Shown: positions 37,100 to 45,937 of the stretch, piece after piece
Position numbering within the stretch: the stretch's first letter is position 1
Layout: each line of letters starts with the position of its first letter
Assembly (NCBI GenBank): GCA_018065035.1
Contig: JAGHUC010000020.1
Location: 1 to 60,965 of the forward strand
Source of the DNA: Candidatus Egerieousia equi
Lineage (GTDB): Bacteria; Bacteroidota; Bacteroidia; Bacteroidales; UBA932
Direction of reading: 5' to 3'
DNA: 60,965 nt
The notes under the pieces: generated by a model
What the model saw: the letters and a program-made list of their open reading frames with translations, nothing else
What the model was told of the DNA's origin: nothing
The model's database searches: none
Position numbers and translations under genes: made by a program

Positions 37100-38530
37100 T
37101 CAATCTATTTGTCGATCTCCCTCAGTTTTGAAAATGAATTGGTAATCCTCCTTTACACGATGATATGTATCAGCGGAAACAAGCATGGCCGCTGGAATGG
37201 CGAATCCATAAGTTTTGCCTTTTTCAAGCGGTTTCAATAAAGGAATAATGATTGTTCTATTGTCTGGGGAATGCTGTACACCTTGAAAGACAACATTTTC
37301 ATAGCCATTAAGTTTTCTCTTTCCGAAAGCATCTATCATAGGATGGGAGAATGTTACTCTCAATTCCTTGATATCGGCAGAAACTGTGCTGTTTTTTGCC
37401 GGATAGGTACTTTCAACATACGGTGTTCTTGCTGCGAATTTCTTCATTAATGAATCCCATCGTCCTGGCAGTTCATTATAATACGCAATCAATTGGGGCA
37501 TGAATTCATTTATTGATGGGTATTCGTCTCTATTCTCTGTGAAGTTTTGCATAAATCGAATTGCGTCCGACATCCATATATAGCCTCGGTTTTCATCCTC
37601 AGCTATTTTGTATCCGACAAATTGATAACCAATGTATGTCAGATACATATCAGCGAATAACTCTGCAAATGATTCCGAAGCAGCTGTTTTTGGAGATTTG
37701 TCTCCATAGCCGTATAATTTGGTCTGCTGGCAAATATCCGGATAAATGATTTTAAAAGAATCAATGCATTTTGACAAATATGACTTGCTGAGATGTTTTC
37801 CGTAACTATGACATAATTCATGAGGGACCACATTCATAATTGATTGATTTATTGCTGGTGCTCTATCCGCTTCGCAATTGCATCCAATAACGATCACAAA
37901 TTTATTATCCGGGAATATGTTGAGACTGCCCAAACTATAATTACTGAGACCGTTTGCCATGGCTAAATAAATATTGACTGTTTCTGGAGTGCAACTGAAA
38001 AATTCATCAAACCAATTCATATTTGTCATATTTGTTCTTATCACCTTTTCGGATTCTTCTTTTGTCCTATCCCTGAATTCAACGGACTTGTTCCAGAATC
38101 GTTCGAATTTTGTATCAACATAAAAACTGTCAAGCAATTTCAAATATTTTAACATACACTCTTCTGGCCAGTAATGATACACAATGGACAGGTCTTTCCT
38201 CTCATCAAGATTCGGTTTTATATGACCATGCTTGATATCAAACAAGAATGCGCTGGAGGCAACAAGCCCATATCCGACATTGAACTGTTCATTATCCCTC
38301 AACTCCTTGATATATTTGATTAATGGATGGTTCTTATACTTTGAAAAGTAATCATCCACTTCCTTCAAGTATGTTGGGGCACAATCAGTCACATACTCCT
38401 GTGCATCAGCCAGTCTGAAAGCTATAGAAGTAAGCTCTATCCTCTCATCAATGAGAATTCTCAATTCAGAAGAGCGAGCTGTAATGCTGAAATTCAGGAT
38501 GACGCAGATTAATATCAGTAATCTTTTCAT
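37100..38530 (-). CDS. DUF4932-like secreted protein with HExxH motif (copy A)
   Basis: The 476-residue product has a signal peptide (about 1-20) and a zinc-peptidase-like site VVPHELCHSYGKHL (His237, Glu238, His241), with TAASESFAELFADMYL downstream supplying a possible third ligand. A C-terminal Ig-like/bacterial-type domain (STYPAKNSTVSADIKELRVTFSHPM) follows. The family appears to match DUF4932, whose role is unknown; metallopeptidase activity is inferred from the motif. It lies three bases after its paralogue and ends converging with the GH18 gene. Confidence 0.75.
   Translation of the reverse strand: MKRLLILICVILNFSITARSSELRILIDERIELTSIAFRLADAQEYVTDCAPTYLKEVDDYFSKYKNHPLIKYIKELRDNEQFNVGYGLVASSAFLFDIKHGHIKPNLDERKDLSIVYHYWPEECMLKYLKLLDSFYVDTKFERFWNKSVEFRDRTKEESEKVIRTNMTNMNWFDEFFSCTPETVNIYLAMANGLSNYSLGSLNIFPDNKFVIVIGCNCEADRAPAINQSIMNVVPHELCHSYGKHLSKSYLSKCIDSFKIIYPDICQQTKLYGYGDKSPKTAASESFAELFADMYLTYIGYQFVGYKIAEDENRGYIWMSDAIRFMQNFTENRDEYPSINEFMPQLIAYYNELPGRWDSLMKKFAARTPYVESTYPAKNSTVSADIKELRVTFSHPMIDAFGKRKLNGYENVVFQGVQHSPDNRTIIIPLLKPLEKGKTYGFAIPAAMLVSADTYHRVKEDYQFIFKTEGDRQID
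38287..38455. repeat. Near-identical tract shared with 39696-39864
   Basis: The first 76 bases (38287-38362) are identical to 39696-39771; the next roughly 90 show about eight differences. It encodes the N-terminal part of both DUF4932-like proteins, while the rest of the two genes has drifted far more. This fits recent gene conversion between the copies. Confidence 0.8.
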
Positions 38531-38533
38531 ATT

Positions 38534-39949
38534 CTATTCAACGTTAAAATACAATTCATAATTATTTGACACCCTATGGAAATTATCTTCCGATACAAGC
38601 ATCGGTGCATCTATCAATAATCCGTATTGTTTCCCAGGTTCAAGTGGTTTATCCAATTTCAAAATGAATGTCCTATGGTCTTCGGATAGTCGATATTCCA
38701 TTGTTTTCACCTGTTCATATCCATCAATCAAGCCGCAGCCGAAAGCGTTGATCATGGGTTGTGATAATGTAATCTTTATTTCACGCAAATTGCTTGAAAC
38801 CGTACTGCCATTGGCAGGATATGTGCTTTCTACATAAGGCCTGCAAGCCAAAAACTTGTTCATTAAAAATTCAAAGCGGTCAGGCAGTTCATTATAATAT
38901 GCTACCAATTGAGGCAAAAACTCAACAATTGAAGGATACTGTTCTCTATTTTCTAAAAAATTTTTCATAAAGCGAAGAGCATCAGCCATCCACAGATAGC
39001 CTCTGAAATCATCCCTTGCAATTACGTATCCTATGTATTTATAGCCTATATGTGACAAATAAACATTTGCAAACAACTCTGTCAGAGATTCTAAAGCGGC
39101 GACCTCAGGATTATTATCTCCGTACCCAAATGATTTTGTCTGTTGGCATATATAGGGATATATCATATTAAATGAACTAATTATTTGGGGAATAATCGTT
39201 CTTGCTACACTGTCTCCGCAGCTATGACAAAGTTCATGCGGAATGACATCCATCATTGCTCGATTTATTGTAGGAGCGCCATCAATTTCGCAATTGCAGC
39301 CTATGATAAGTTCAATTCTCTCAGGATTAGTGTCATTGATTCCCCCATAATTATGTTGCCCGTTAGCCAATGCAAGGTACATATATATTTGCTTTGGTGA
39401 TTGAGCGAAGAACTCTTCGAACCAATGAAGATCCAACATGTTATTATTAATAACTTCTTCTGCCTCCTTCTTTGATGTATTTCTTGATTCTTCGTGTTTG
39501 TTCCAAAACCATTCAAATTTTGTATAAACATAGAACTCATCAAGTAGTTTAAGATATTTCAGAAAAGAATCTTTCGGCCAATATTTATACTTTGGAAGTT
39601 CGGAATCTTTGTTAAAATTTGGTTTGACGTGTCCTTCTCTTATGTCAAAAAGAAGAGCACTGTATGCTACATTCGAATACCCTATGTTGAGTTGTTCATT
39701 ATCCCTCAACTCCTTGATATATTTGATTAATGGATGGTTCTTATACTTTGAAAAGTAATCATCCACTTCTTTCAAATATGTTGGGGCACAATCAGTCACA
39801 TACTCCTTTGCACCAGCCAGTCTGAAAGCTATGGAAGTAAGCTCAATCCTCTCGTCGATAATCACCTCTATGTTTGCAGCTTCACATAGGTCAAACGAAA
39901 GAATAAAAAATAGAGTGAATAAAAGAAAATATTTGCAGTTAAATTTCAT
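38534..39949 (-). CDS. DUF4932-like secreted protein with HExxH motif (copy B)
   Basis: The 471-residue paralogue of the next gene downstream has the same order: signal peptide (about 1-24), a nearly identical segment at residues 30-85, the site VIPHELCHSCGDSV (His238, Glu239, His242), EVAALESLTELFANVYLS, and an Ig-like C-terminal domain (STYPANGSTVSSNLREIKITLSQPM). Outside the shared tract, identity is only moderate. The pair probably arose by tandem duplication. Function unknown; secretion and the motif suggest an extracytoplasmic metallopeptidase. Confidence 0.75.
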   Translation of the reverse strand: MKFNCKYFLLFTLFFILSFDLCEAANIEVIIDERIELTSIAFRLAGAKEYVTDCAPTYLKEVDDYFSKYKNHPLIKYIKELRDNEQLNIGYSNVAYSALLFDIREGHVKPNFNKDSELPKYKYWPKDSFLKYLKLLDEFYVYTKFEWFWNKHEESRNTSKKEAEEVINNNMLDLHWFEEFFAQSPKQIYMYLALANGQHNYGGINDTNPERIELIIGCNCEIDGAPTINRAMMDVIPHELCHSCGDSVARTIIPQIISSFNMIYPYICQQTKSFGYGDNNPEVAALESLTELFANVYLSHIGYKYIGYVIARDDFRGYLWMADALRFMKNFLENREQYPSIVEFLPQLVAYYNELPDRFEFLMNKFLACRPYVESTYPANGSTVSSNLREIKITLSQPMINAFGCGLIDGYEQVKTMEYRLSEDHRTFILKLDKPLEPGKQYGLLIDAPMLVSEDNFHRVSNNYELYFNVE

Positions 39950-40015
39950 TCTGGGTATTAAAATTTGTTAATAATTCCTGTTCTGTAAATTTCAGTGAAC
40001 TAACTACAGGTCAAA

Positions 40016-41482
40016 TTATAGTTCTTTATCACTTGAAATATTCCACAATAACTGAAATAACATAGCGTCATCTCCAGTGCTATATTGTTTGGCGATGTAA
40101 GGTATATAGATATCTGGTTTCAGAATACCATCTTCTGCCAAAGAATATAATTCCGAAATAGTCGTTGATATTGCATCAGGTTTCAATAAACACGAACGCA
40201 AAACATTTATCTTATAACCGTCAATAATGTCTCCATACAAATACGCATTACGTCGCAATGGCTCTCCTACCAATGTTGCTCCGTTATTATACTGAACTAT
40301 ATTGCAAAACGCTGCAGCCGTTGAAGCTGTACCCTGGTCCATCATTATATAAAACTTGATACTATCAATGAAATATTTATGATTCAACTTGAACGGTATG
40401 CTGGATTGAGAATTAGGAATTTCTACAAGTTGACCAATTACTTCATTGCGTAAGTACTTATTATCGTTTAATGTATATTTTGATACTTTTACTTTCTCGC
40501 TTTTTGAAATGACGATTTCCGGTTTATTGATAAAAATAGAAAGAAAGTTTTCTATGAAATGCCCGCTTCCTCCAGGGTTATCTCTAAGATCGATTATTAC
40601 AGATTTATAACCGGCATCTTTGAATTTTAATATTTCTTTATATACGTATTTAAACAATCTGGAATTGTTTGGATAAAACTTTGGCAACTTGATATACCCG
40701 GCACCGTATTCATGGAAACAGCGGGATGATTCTGTACTCTCTTCGGAATCCAACCTTGACATGCATAGATATGTATTTACATTTGAAGTAGCTTCCATAT
40801 TTATTGGTTTACCATTGCGAATAAGGTCCAACCTATATTTTGGATTTACTCCTTTAAAGTAAAAAAAATTCATCAGTGCCATAAAGGTTATGTGCCGGTC
40901 CGAAAAGTTATATTTCAATATAGAATCGATAGGAATTCCATCGACTTTTGATATAATATCACCTTTCTTCAAATTCTCTACTAATGATGTTTGAATAAGA
41001 ATAGTATCGTTGATATTAAGCAATGATACAGGCAACGTCGTGGCCAGATTAATTAATTCATCTTTCCTTTCTTTAATTTCCTTATGATCTTTGGATATAT
41101 GATGGTATTTTGAAGGAACAATCAATGACACTGAATAATGTGGGTCAATATTGGATAACCACTCAAAATAGGGCTTCCAGCAATATACTATATCAGATGT
41201 ACATAAAGTGTCACCGATAGAATGTTTTCTTTTATTAATTTCATTTAAAATTTTCTTCGAAATGGTGTCGTTCATCTCAGAATCAAATGAAGGATGCTCA
41301 GGAATGCTGAAAAGGCTATCCCAATCAGTATGTTTTACTAATAAAACATCATTCATAATAATAGATGAGGATACGTCTTTATATAGTATCGTATCTTTGA
41401 TACTATTGAATTTTTCTTGTGCTTGCACCCCTTTGCAAACGAACATATTTAGAGCAAGGATTAGATAGATTATCTGCTTCAT
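40016..41482 (-). CDS. Secreted S41-family peptidase
   Basis: The 488-residue protein has a signal peptide (about 1-21, ending GVQAQ), a PDZ-like stretch (LKKGDIISKVDGIPIDSIL) and the S41 core with YKSVIIDLRDNPGGSGHFIENFL and the serine region MMDQGTASTAAAFCNIV, then GATLVGEPLRRNAYLYG. These correspond to C-terminal-processing-type peptidases. It is full length but AT-richer than core genes nearby. It belongs to the accessory block of secreted proteins; the substrate is unknown. Confidence 0.85.
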   Translation of the reverse strand: MKQIIYLILALNMFVCKGVQAQEKFNSIKDTILYKDVSSSIIMNDVLLVKHTDWDSLFSIPEHPSFDSEMNDTISKKILNEINKRKHSIGDTLCTSDIVYCWKPYFEWLSNIDPHYSVSLIVPSKYHHISKDHKEIKERKDELINLATTLPVSLLNINDTILIQTSLVENLKKGDIISKVDGIPIDSILKYNFSDRHITFMALMNFFYFKGVNPKYRLDLIRNGKPINMEATSNVNTYLCMSRLDSEESTESSRCFHEYGAGYIKLPKFYPNNSRLFKYVYKEILKFKDAGYKSVIIDLRDNPGGSGHFIENFLSIFINKPEIVISKSEKVKVSKYTLNDNKYLRNEVIGQLVEIPNSQSSIPFKLNHKYFIDSIKFYIMMDQGTASTAAAFCNIVQYNNGATLVGEPLRRNAYLYGDIIDGYKINVLRSCLLKPDAISTTISELYSLAEDGILKPDIYIPYIAKQYSTGDDAMLFQLLWNISSDKEL

Positions 41483-41911
41483 TACCGCATAAGTTGTAAA
41501 AGGAAAAATGATAAATATATTGAGATTTTCACCATTTCGTCTTCTTATCCTTCAGCAGCAAAAAATGTGCCATCCAGATTATCATTCGCTCTTTTTATTG
41601 GTTCCAGGCGAAGCAGCTAGGGTCACAAATAGGTAAATAGACCTTCGATTACAGTCTTACGTAGAAATAAGCCAAGAATTGTTTTTTCTACATCTCTTGA
41701 TTAGATAATCATTGATCAAACTATTTGTCAACCTCCTTTAGTTTCTCCTTGTATTTCTTGTCATACGCTACGCCTCTCGGGACAAGGTAATTGAAGAACG
41801 CCCGAACATGCGATTTAATAACACTGATTTCAGAGAACTTTTATTCAACGGCATCCGCGTTGTGGCATAACTTTTATAAAATTAACGAACTATTGTATGT
41901 GAACATTAGTA
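41483..41911. other. Non-coding stretch with gene remnants
   Basis: About 430 bases hold no intact gene. Two short minus-strand open stretches look like gene ends: one near 41528-41590 ending KDKKTKW and one at 41721-41838 described separately. No transposase or terminal inverted repeats were recognised. The region appears to be decayed DNA inside the accessory block. Confidence 0.5.
41721..41838 (-). pseudogene. C-terminal remnant of an unidentified gene
   Basis: Minus-strand reading gives about 38 codons, with SHVRAFFNYLVPRGVAYDKK followed by a lysine-rich end KEKLKEVDK and a stop; an in-frame stop lies just upstream. It reads like the tail of a once longer protein. The last bases and the following sequence resemble the 3' end of DUF4932 copy A (37088-37113), where a second frame spells KLREIDK. 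Confidence 0.4.
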
Positions 41912-42005
41912 CTATAGAATTGGCAATCCTGTAAGCATATCATATAAAGCCTGCTGTCTATATTTGTAAATAATCGAATATAAGTTTCTAATTTTGTTAA
42001 TATTA

Positions 42006-42254
42006 TCAATTTGTTTCTGAATTGAGCATAGATACGATAACGCTGTATAACGGTGATGTGTTTTCCTGAACCATAGATTGGACCTTGTAAAGTGGAACCA
42101 TTATAATCTGTATCTCCTTCCCATCCTCATAGATAGTATCGGTATGAAAGCGGCTGGTATTTTCGGTAAGTACAAGAAAATCGATATCTGAATACTCGGT
42201 CTGTAGGCCTCTGGCGTAACTGCCGGTTAAGATGATGATATCGTTAGTATACAT
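42006..42254 (-). CDS. Small nucleotidyltransferase-fold protein, possibly frameshifted
   Basis: The 82-residue product has the polymerase-beta-type site ILTGSYARGLQTEYSDIDFLV (Gly11-Ser12 and Asp23/Asp25), as in minimal nucleotidyltransferases of toxin-antitoxin or antibiotic-modifying systems. The third acidic residue is not evident (EIQIIMV). Reading continues in the +1 frame for about 40 codons without a stop to 41912 (QIDNINKIRNLYSIIYKYRQ), so a frameshift may have cut off the C-terminal helices. Its start overlaps the stop of the preceding gene (TGATG). No HEPN partner was seen. Confidence 0.65.
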   Translation of the reverse strand: MYTNDIIILTGSYARGLQTEYSDIDFLVLTENTSRFHTDTIYEDGKEIQIIMVPLYKVQSMVQENTSPLYSVIVSMLNSETN

Positions 42255-44071
42255 CAGTAATGGAAGGTTGATAACAATCTATCTGCATCTACCATAATAT
42301 TTTTATTGTATTCTCTGTCTTTATTAATTTGTGTTGAAAAGCGTATGGTCCGCGTATCGTTGTCCCAAGGCGCAAACAATTGCTTTTTATCCAAGGCTTC
42401 CAAAATACGTATGCATTCCGAAGCGTTATAAACAATCGGCAAAGCAGGTTTCTGGGAGTTGTCGTATTCCACCGTAATGTTAAGCATCTGAATTTGCAAG
42501 TCTTTGCCACAAGCGAACTCCACGTTGAAACCAGCTATAGAATCGACGTCATCTTTATTGAGGTTTTTAGTAAGTTCGTCCAACACCAGATTCAAATCCA
42601 AAGATTTTGCCGACTGCCGCACCGCATATACTAGGTTTATAGCCTTGGCGGCCCTAACCTCCCTGTTCCCTGTGAGGTTCCTTGTATCGTCGAACGGTTC
42701 CGCCTTAATTGAATAGCGTACGGAATGCGAATGCTTATCCGATATGGAATCAATTTTAACTGTATGCCCGCTGGCTCGTTCAACAGATATGGTACGGACT
42801 TCCTCTTTTGCCGGCAACAATAGCGAATCTCTATCAGGATTTTGGGAAACTGGATAAATATAGCTCTGGAAACACAAGCATTTCACGCCATTATTTTCCG
42901 GGTTCCAAGGCTTGAAAATATGTCTGGAGTTAATCGTATCAACTATATTCCTTAACATATCCGACTTGGGATAGCTGTCCAAATATTCAAAAGTTTCCTT
43001 TCTTTTGTTGCCAAAGTACAAACTATTATAAGCTTTCAAGTATGCAGAATCCCAAAATGCCGAACGGCCATAACGTGTCTGTTTTATCCGCAAATGAGAA
43101 TTTGCCTCCAAGGAATCCAAACTTTTCTCCAAATCAAAAAAGTAAAAATCCGGACGCATAGTGAGACTTGTTACAATACCGTCTTTATCAATAACGAATG
43201 TGGTCTGGAAAGCCAGAATATAGGATAATACCTCGGGGGATATTTCGCGTGTCATTATTTCCCATAATTCCTGCACACTTGCGTTGGACAAGGCCGCTTT
43301 TTCCGCAGCGACACTGGCATAATCAGAGACAACGCCAATAGTTCTCCATTTATCGTCATAAAAACAAAACTCATTCGAAATATCCGGTTCGATATATGAA
43401 TCCGACCGTATGGTATAAGAAAACCTCTGTTCAAGAAATGGAGAATATGTGTCTTTGGAATATATAACGATATCTTCCTGCACCTCAACTGGAGAATTAT
43501 CTATTTCGAAATTATCATTTAAATACTCCGCCTGAAATAAATGTGACGTGCTGTCTTTTACGCCTGAGTACAAATCACTTTCGTTCAACTCCGCCAAAAT
43601 ATGACACAGTTCGTCCTTTTCATAACATATTACAGGGTTAAAATGCTTATACTTGGGTGTAATAATCAAGCGTACGATTTTCCCCGTTTCCCGTTGTATT
43701 CGACAATTAACATCATATGATTCGATTGCCGTTTTCAACGAATCATCCAGTTTCCTTACAAGAGCTGACAAAATACGCTTATTTTGTATTGGATTTTTTC
43801 TGATGGTTACATTACTTTCCCTTTCATCATTCAATCCGTCAACCACAAAAGCTTCATCGCCATATGAAGGAGCGTAATTGAACCAATAGCCTTTCTCTTC
43901 GTGTGAACTCATCTCAACTATATATGTGAGGTCTCGCATATTAAAGCAGGTATACTTGGCACTTGAATCTGAAGCGGTAGCGTATTGAACTTTATTAGGT
44001 GCGATTATACATAATGCTGCATTAGTGGACAGGATCCAACTTATGGCAAAACTAAAAATATATCGTATCAT
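42254..44071 (-). CDS. Secreted repeat protein, TonB_C-like repeats (605 aa)
   Basis: The product has a signal peptide (about 1-20). Three copies of a degenerate unit occur: a strand such as TGKIVRLIITPKYKHF or DKDGIVTSLTMRPDFYFF, followed by a helix and a Phe/Pro/Trp segment (MLRNIVDTINSRHIFKPWNP; CIRILEALDKKQLFAPWDN). This resembles the fold pattern of TonB C-terminal domains, which is inference. The neighbouring 430-residue protein has two such units, so they are paralogues. Function unknown. It is AT-rich and lies in the accessory block. Confidence 0.6.
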   Translation of the reverse strand: MIRYIFSFAISWILSTNAALCIIAPNKVQYATASDSSAKYTCFNMRDLTYIVEMSSHEEKGYWFNYAPSYGDEAFVVDGLNDERESNVTIRKNPIQNKRILSALVRKLDDSLKTAIESYDVNCRIQRETGKIVRLIITPKYKHFNPVICYEKDELCHILAELNESDLYSGVKDSTSHLFQAEYLNDNFEIDNSPVEVQEDIVIYSKDTYSPFLEQRFSYTIRSDSYIEPDISNEFCFYDDKWRTIGVVSDYASVAAEKAALSNASVQELWEIMTREISPEVLSYILAFQTTFVIDKDGIVTSLTMRPDFYFFDLEKSLDSLEANSHLRIKQTRYGRSAFWDSAYLKAYNSLYFGNKRKETFEYLDSYPKSDMLRNIVDTINSRHIFKPWNPENNGVKCLCFQSYIYPVSQNPDRDSLLLPAKEEVRTISVERASGHTVKIDSISDKHSHSVRYSIKAEPFDDTRNLTGNREVRAAKAINLVYAVRQSAKSLDLNLVLDELTKNLNKDDVDSIAGFNVEFACGKDLQIQMLNITVEYDNSQKPALPIVYNASECIRILEALDKKQLFAPWDNDTRTIRFSTQINKDREYNKNIMVDADRLLSTFHY

Positions 44072-44074
44072 ATT

Positions 44075-45325
44075 TCAATCATCAGTAAACGTAAGGATTC
44101 CCAGAATTGTCCTACTAATATCTTTATTTATATAGAAAAATGTAGACACTAGTACATATTCTGGCAATCCGGCATCTTCGGACCATTTTGTGAACATTGG
44201 AATTCTGTTCAGAGTTTCTATTATATTTCGTAAAGAAGCAGATTGTGGGTAGCAGTCCAGAGAGTCAAATTTTCTATCAGGCTTTTCAGCATAAACATCG
44301 CTGTATTTTAAATACTTATGCAGATAAGAAGGTTTTAGTTCCATTTTCACTATGTGTCCATCATTTCTTATTGTCATTAGTGCATTCACTGATTCCAGAT
44401 TTTGTATGATTTCTGGCTTAATATTTTTCAACACTATATCAACAAACTGTGTCTTGTCAAAAGTTTTTCTGGTAATAGCGGCTGCACATCTATCAAGGGA
44501 ATCAGTGTTACGTTTTGAATTTCTGCTATTAATGTCACCGTCGATACTTATTGGGAAGTAAGGAACATTAGTGTCGGGGATATATGATATTTTGCGCAAA
44601 CTGTCCGAATATGCAATATCTCGTACAATATATCTGTAAACATGAGATATCCCCGTCATATAGGTACTTGTTGTATCAAGCAGATGAGCATCTTCCAACC
44701 TACAAGTGTTATCTGCCAATTTTGCATTGTAAACAAGGCAGTTAATATTCCTAATTGCGCCACCAACTTTACGCACATTTTCATCCACCAAATTATCCCA
44801 TGGCTTAAAGATCTTATATTCATTAAATTCGTTCAGTATCTTTACCAGTGTGGCATAATCATAGAATTGGCTCGGCATACCATTGAAATGTGGGACCATA
44901 CCCAAAGATATAAGCTCTCCATTGAGCTTTACAGAATAGTCTATATCTATTGATGTAATCTGACTCGCAGCTGAAGTGTCAACGTGACGCATTAATATAC
45001 CCACCATCCTGTTTTTATCACAAGAATCATTAAGAATCTTCCTAACTCTGGCGGGCCACTCAGGTGGTTTGACAGATGGATAATAGGTCCACTCATCATC
45101 TACTATTATACCTGAATTTGATATTGTGTCCGTTGGCGTTTGAATCGTATCTTTTTCCTGTAAGAATACACTATAATACCCACTTCCATATTTATAGCAT
45201 AAATATTGCTGTTTGGAAGCAGTATTATCCGTTGTATCAGATTGGAAATTGAAAGCAACGACTGGGTTTATATATAACGCATTGACCAAACAAACAAGCG
45301 TTATGAACTTGAATAGCTTTATCAT
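44075..45325 (-). CDS. Secreted repeat protein, TonB_C-like repeats (416 aa)
   Basis: ATG 45325 is chosen because it gives a clean signal peptide (MIKLFKFITLVCLVNALYIN, ending about VVAF); ATG codons further upstream add a hydrophilic lead. Two units match those of the downstream paralogue: GELISLGMVPHFNGM with LVKILNEFNEYKIFKPWDN, and GHIVKMELKPSYLHKYL with SLRNIIETLNRIPMFTKW. The gene is three bases from the paralogue and likely co-transcribed. No known family was recognised. Confidence 0.6.
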   Translation of the reverse strand: MIKLFKFITLVCLVNALYINPVVAFNFQSDTTDNTASKQQYLCYKYGSGYYSVFLQEKDTIQTPTDTISNSGIIVDDEWTYYPSVKPPEWPARVRKILNDSCDKNRMVGILMRHVDTSAASQITSIDIDYSVKLNGELISLGMVPHFNGMPSQFYDYATLVKILNEFNEYKIFKPWDNLVDENVRKVGGAIRNINCLVYNAKLADNTCRLEDAHLLDTTSTYMTGISHVYRYIVRDIAYSDSLRKISYIPDTNVPYFPISIDGDINSRNSKRNTDSLDRCAAAITRKTFDKTQFVDIVLKNIKPEIIQNLESVNALMTIRNDGHIVKMELKPSYLHKYLKYSDVYAEKPDRKFDSLDCYPQSASLRNIIETLNRIPMFTKWSEDAGLPEYVLVSTFFYINKDISRTILGILTFTDD

Positions 45326-45549
45326 ATTTTGGGTCATAAATTCAAACGTTAGTATACACCGCCACAACCACCGCCATATTGGACAAGTCTTTTTCGTACT
45401 GTGGAAAATAATGTAAACAATATGCTTCTATATGCTAAACCAAATATCACCGTCGAGGGTGATTTTCATTTTATACTGCACCTTGTGCTAAAGATTTTGT
45501 GGTCCGTCTATACACAGGGTTTTGCACCTGAGCCGTGAAACGAAGGCCG

Positions 45550-45598
45550 CATATCTCCCTTGAGGGAGAAGTTACGAAGCAACAGAGGGTGAGATATG
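45550..45598. repeat. Palindromic intergenic element
   Basis: Inverted ends CATATCTC (45550-45557) and GAGATATG (45591-45598) enclose a CTCCCTTGAGGGAG palindrome. The form is like small mobile palindromic repeats. No second copy was found in this window, so spread is unproven. Confidence 0.4.
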
Positions 45599-45600
45599 TA

Positions 45601-45642
45601 CTACAAGAAAAGCCAACCGAAAATGGCTGGCTTTTCTTGTAG
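45601..45642 (-). terminator. Hairpin at the end of the rpmF-tRNA-Arg transcript
   Basis: A perfect 15-bp stem (45601-45615 with 45628-45642) with a 12-base loop immediately follows and slightly overlaps the 3' end of tRNA-Arg. It has T-rich sequence within the stem rather than a long T run after it. It could terminate from either direction. Confidence 0.65.
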
Positions 45643-45711
45643 TCCCGGGCGGAATCGAACCGCCATCTAAGGTTTAGGAAACCTCCATTCTATCCGTTGA
45701 ACTACGGGACC
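45640..45711 (-). tRNA. tRNA-Arg (anticodon CCT)
   Basis: The cloverleaf has acceptor GGTCCCG/CGGGACT (G-U first pair), anticodon arm GAGGT-TTCCTAA-ACCTT giving anticodon CCT, and T arm GGCGG-TTCGATT-CCGCC, then discriminator A. CCA is not encoded. It reads the rare AGG codon. It lies just after rpmF on the same strand and next to the accessory block, a common integration target, although no att repeat was found. Confidence 0.9.
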
Positions 45712-45729
45712 CTCACCAAGGGAGATTAC

Positions 45730-45918
45730 TTATTTTGCGCTCTCTTCCTTGTTAATTATAAGGCGGCCACGATAGTAACCACACTCAGGGCAAACGTGAT
45801 GATACATTACAGTTGCACCACAGTTTGAGCAGGTAGCCAATGTAGGAACTACTGCTTTATCATGAGTTCTACGTTTATCTCTACGCTGTTTTGAAAGTTT
45901 GTGTTTCGGATGTGCCAT
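45730..45918 (-). CDS. rpmF: 50S ribosomal protein L32
   Basis: The 62-residue protein starts MAHPKHKLSKQRRDKRRTHDK and has two Cys pairs (CSNCG and CPECG) that bind zinc, as in zinc-containing L32. It follows yceD by 19 bases, the conserved yceD-rpmF order, and precedes tRNA-Arg. Confidence 0.97.
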   Translation of the reverse strand: MAHPKHKLSKQRRDKRRTHDKAVVPTLATCSNCGATVMYHHVCPECGYYRGRLIINKEESAK

Positions 45919-45937
45919 CTCTAAATATTTTTAATTG

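Noticed and set aside
41483-42005. Insertion sequence remnant in the gap after the S41 peptidase
   Set aside because: No terminal inverted repeats, target duplication or transposase motif (such as a DDE triad) could be seen.
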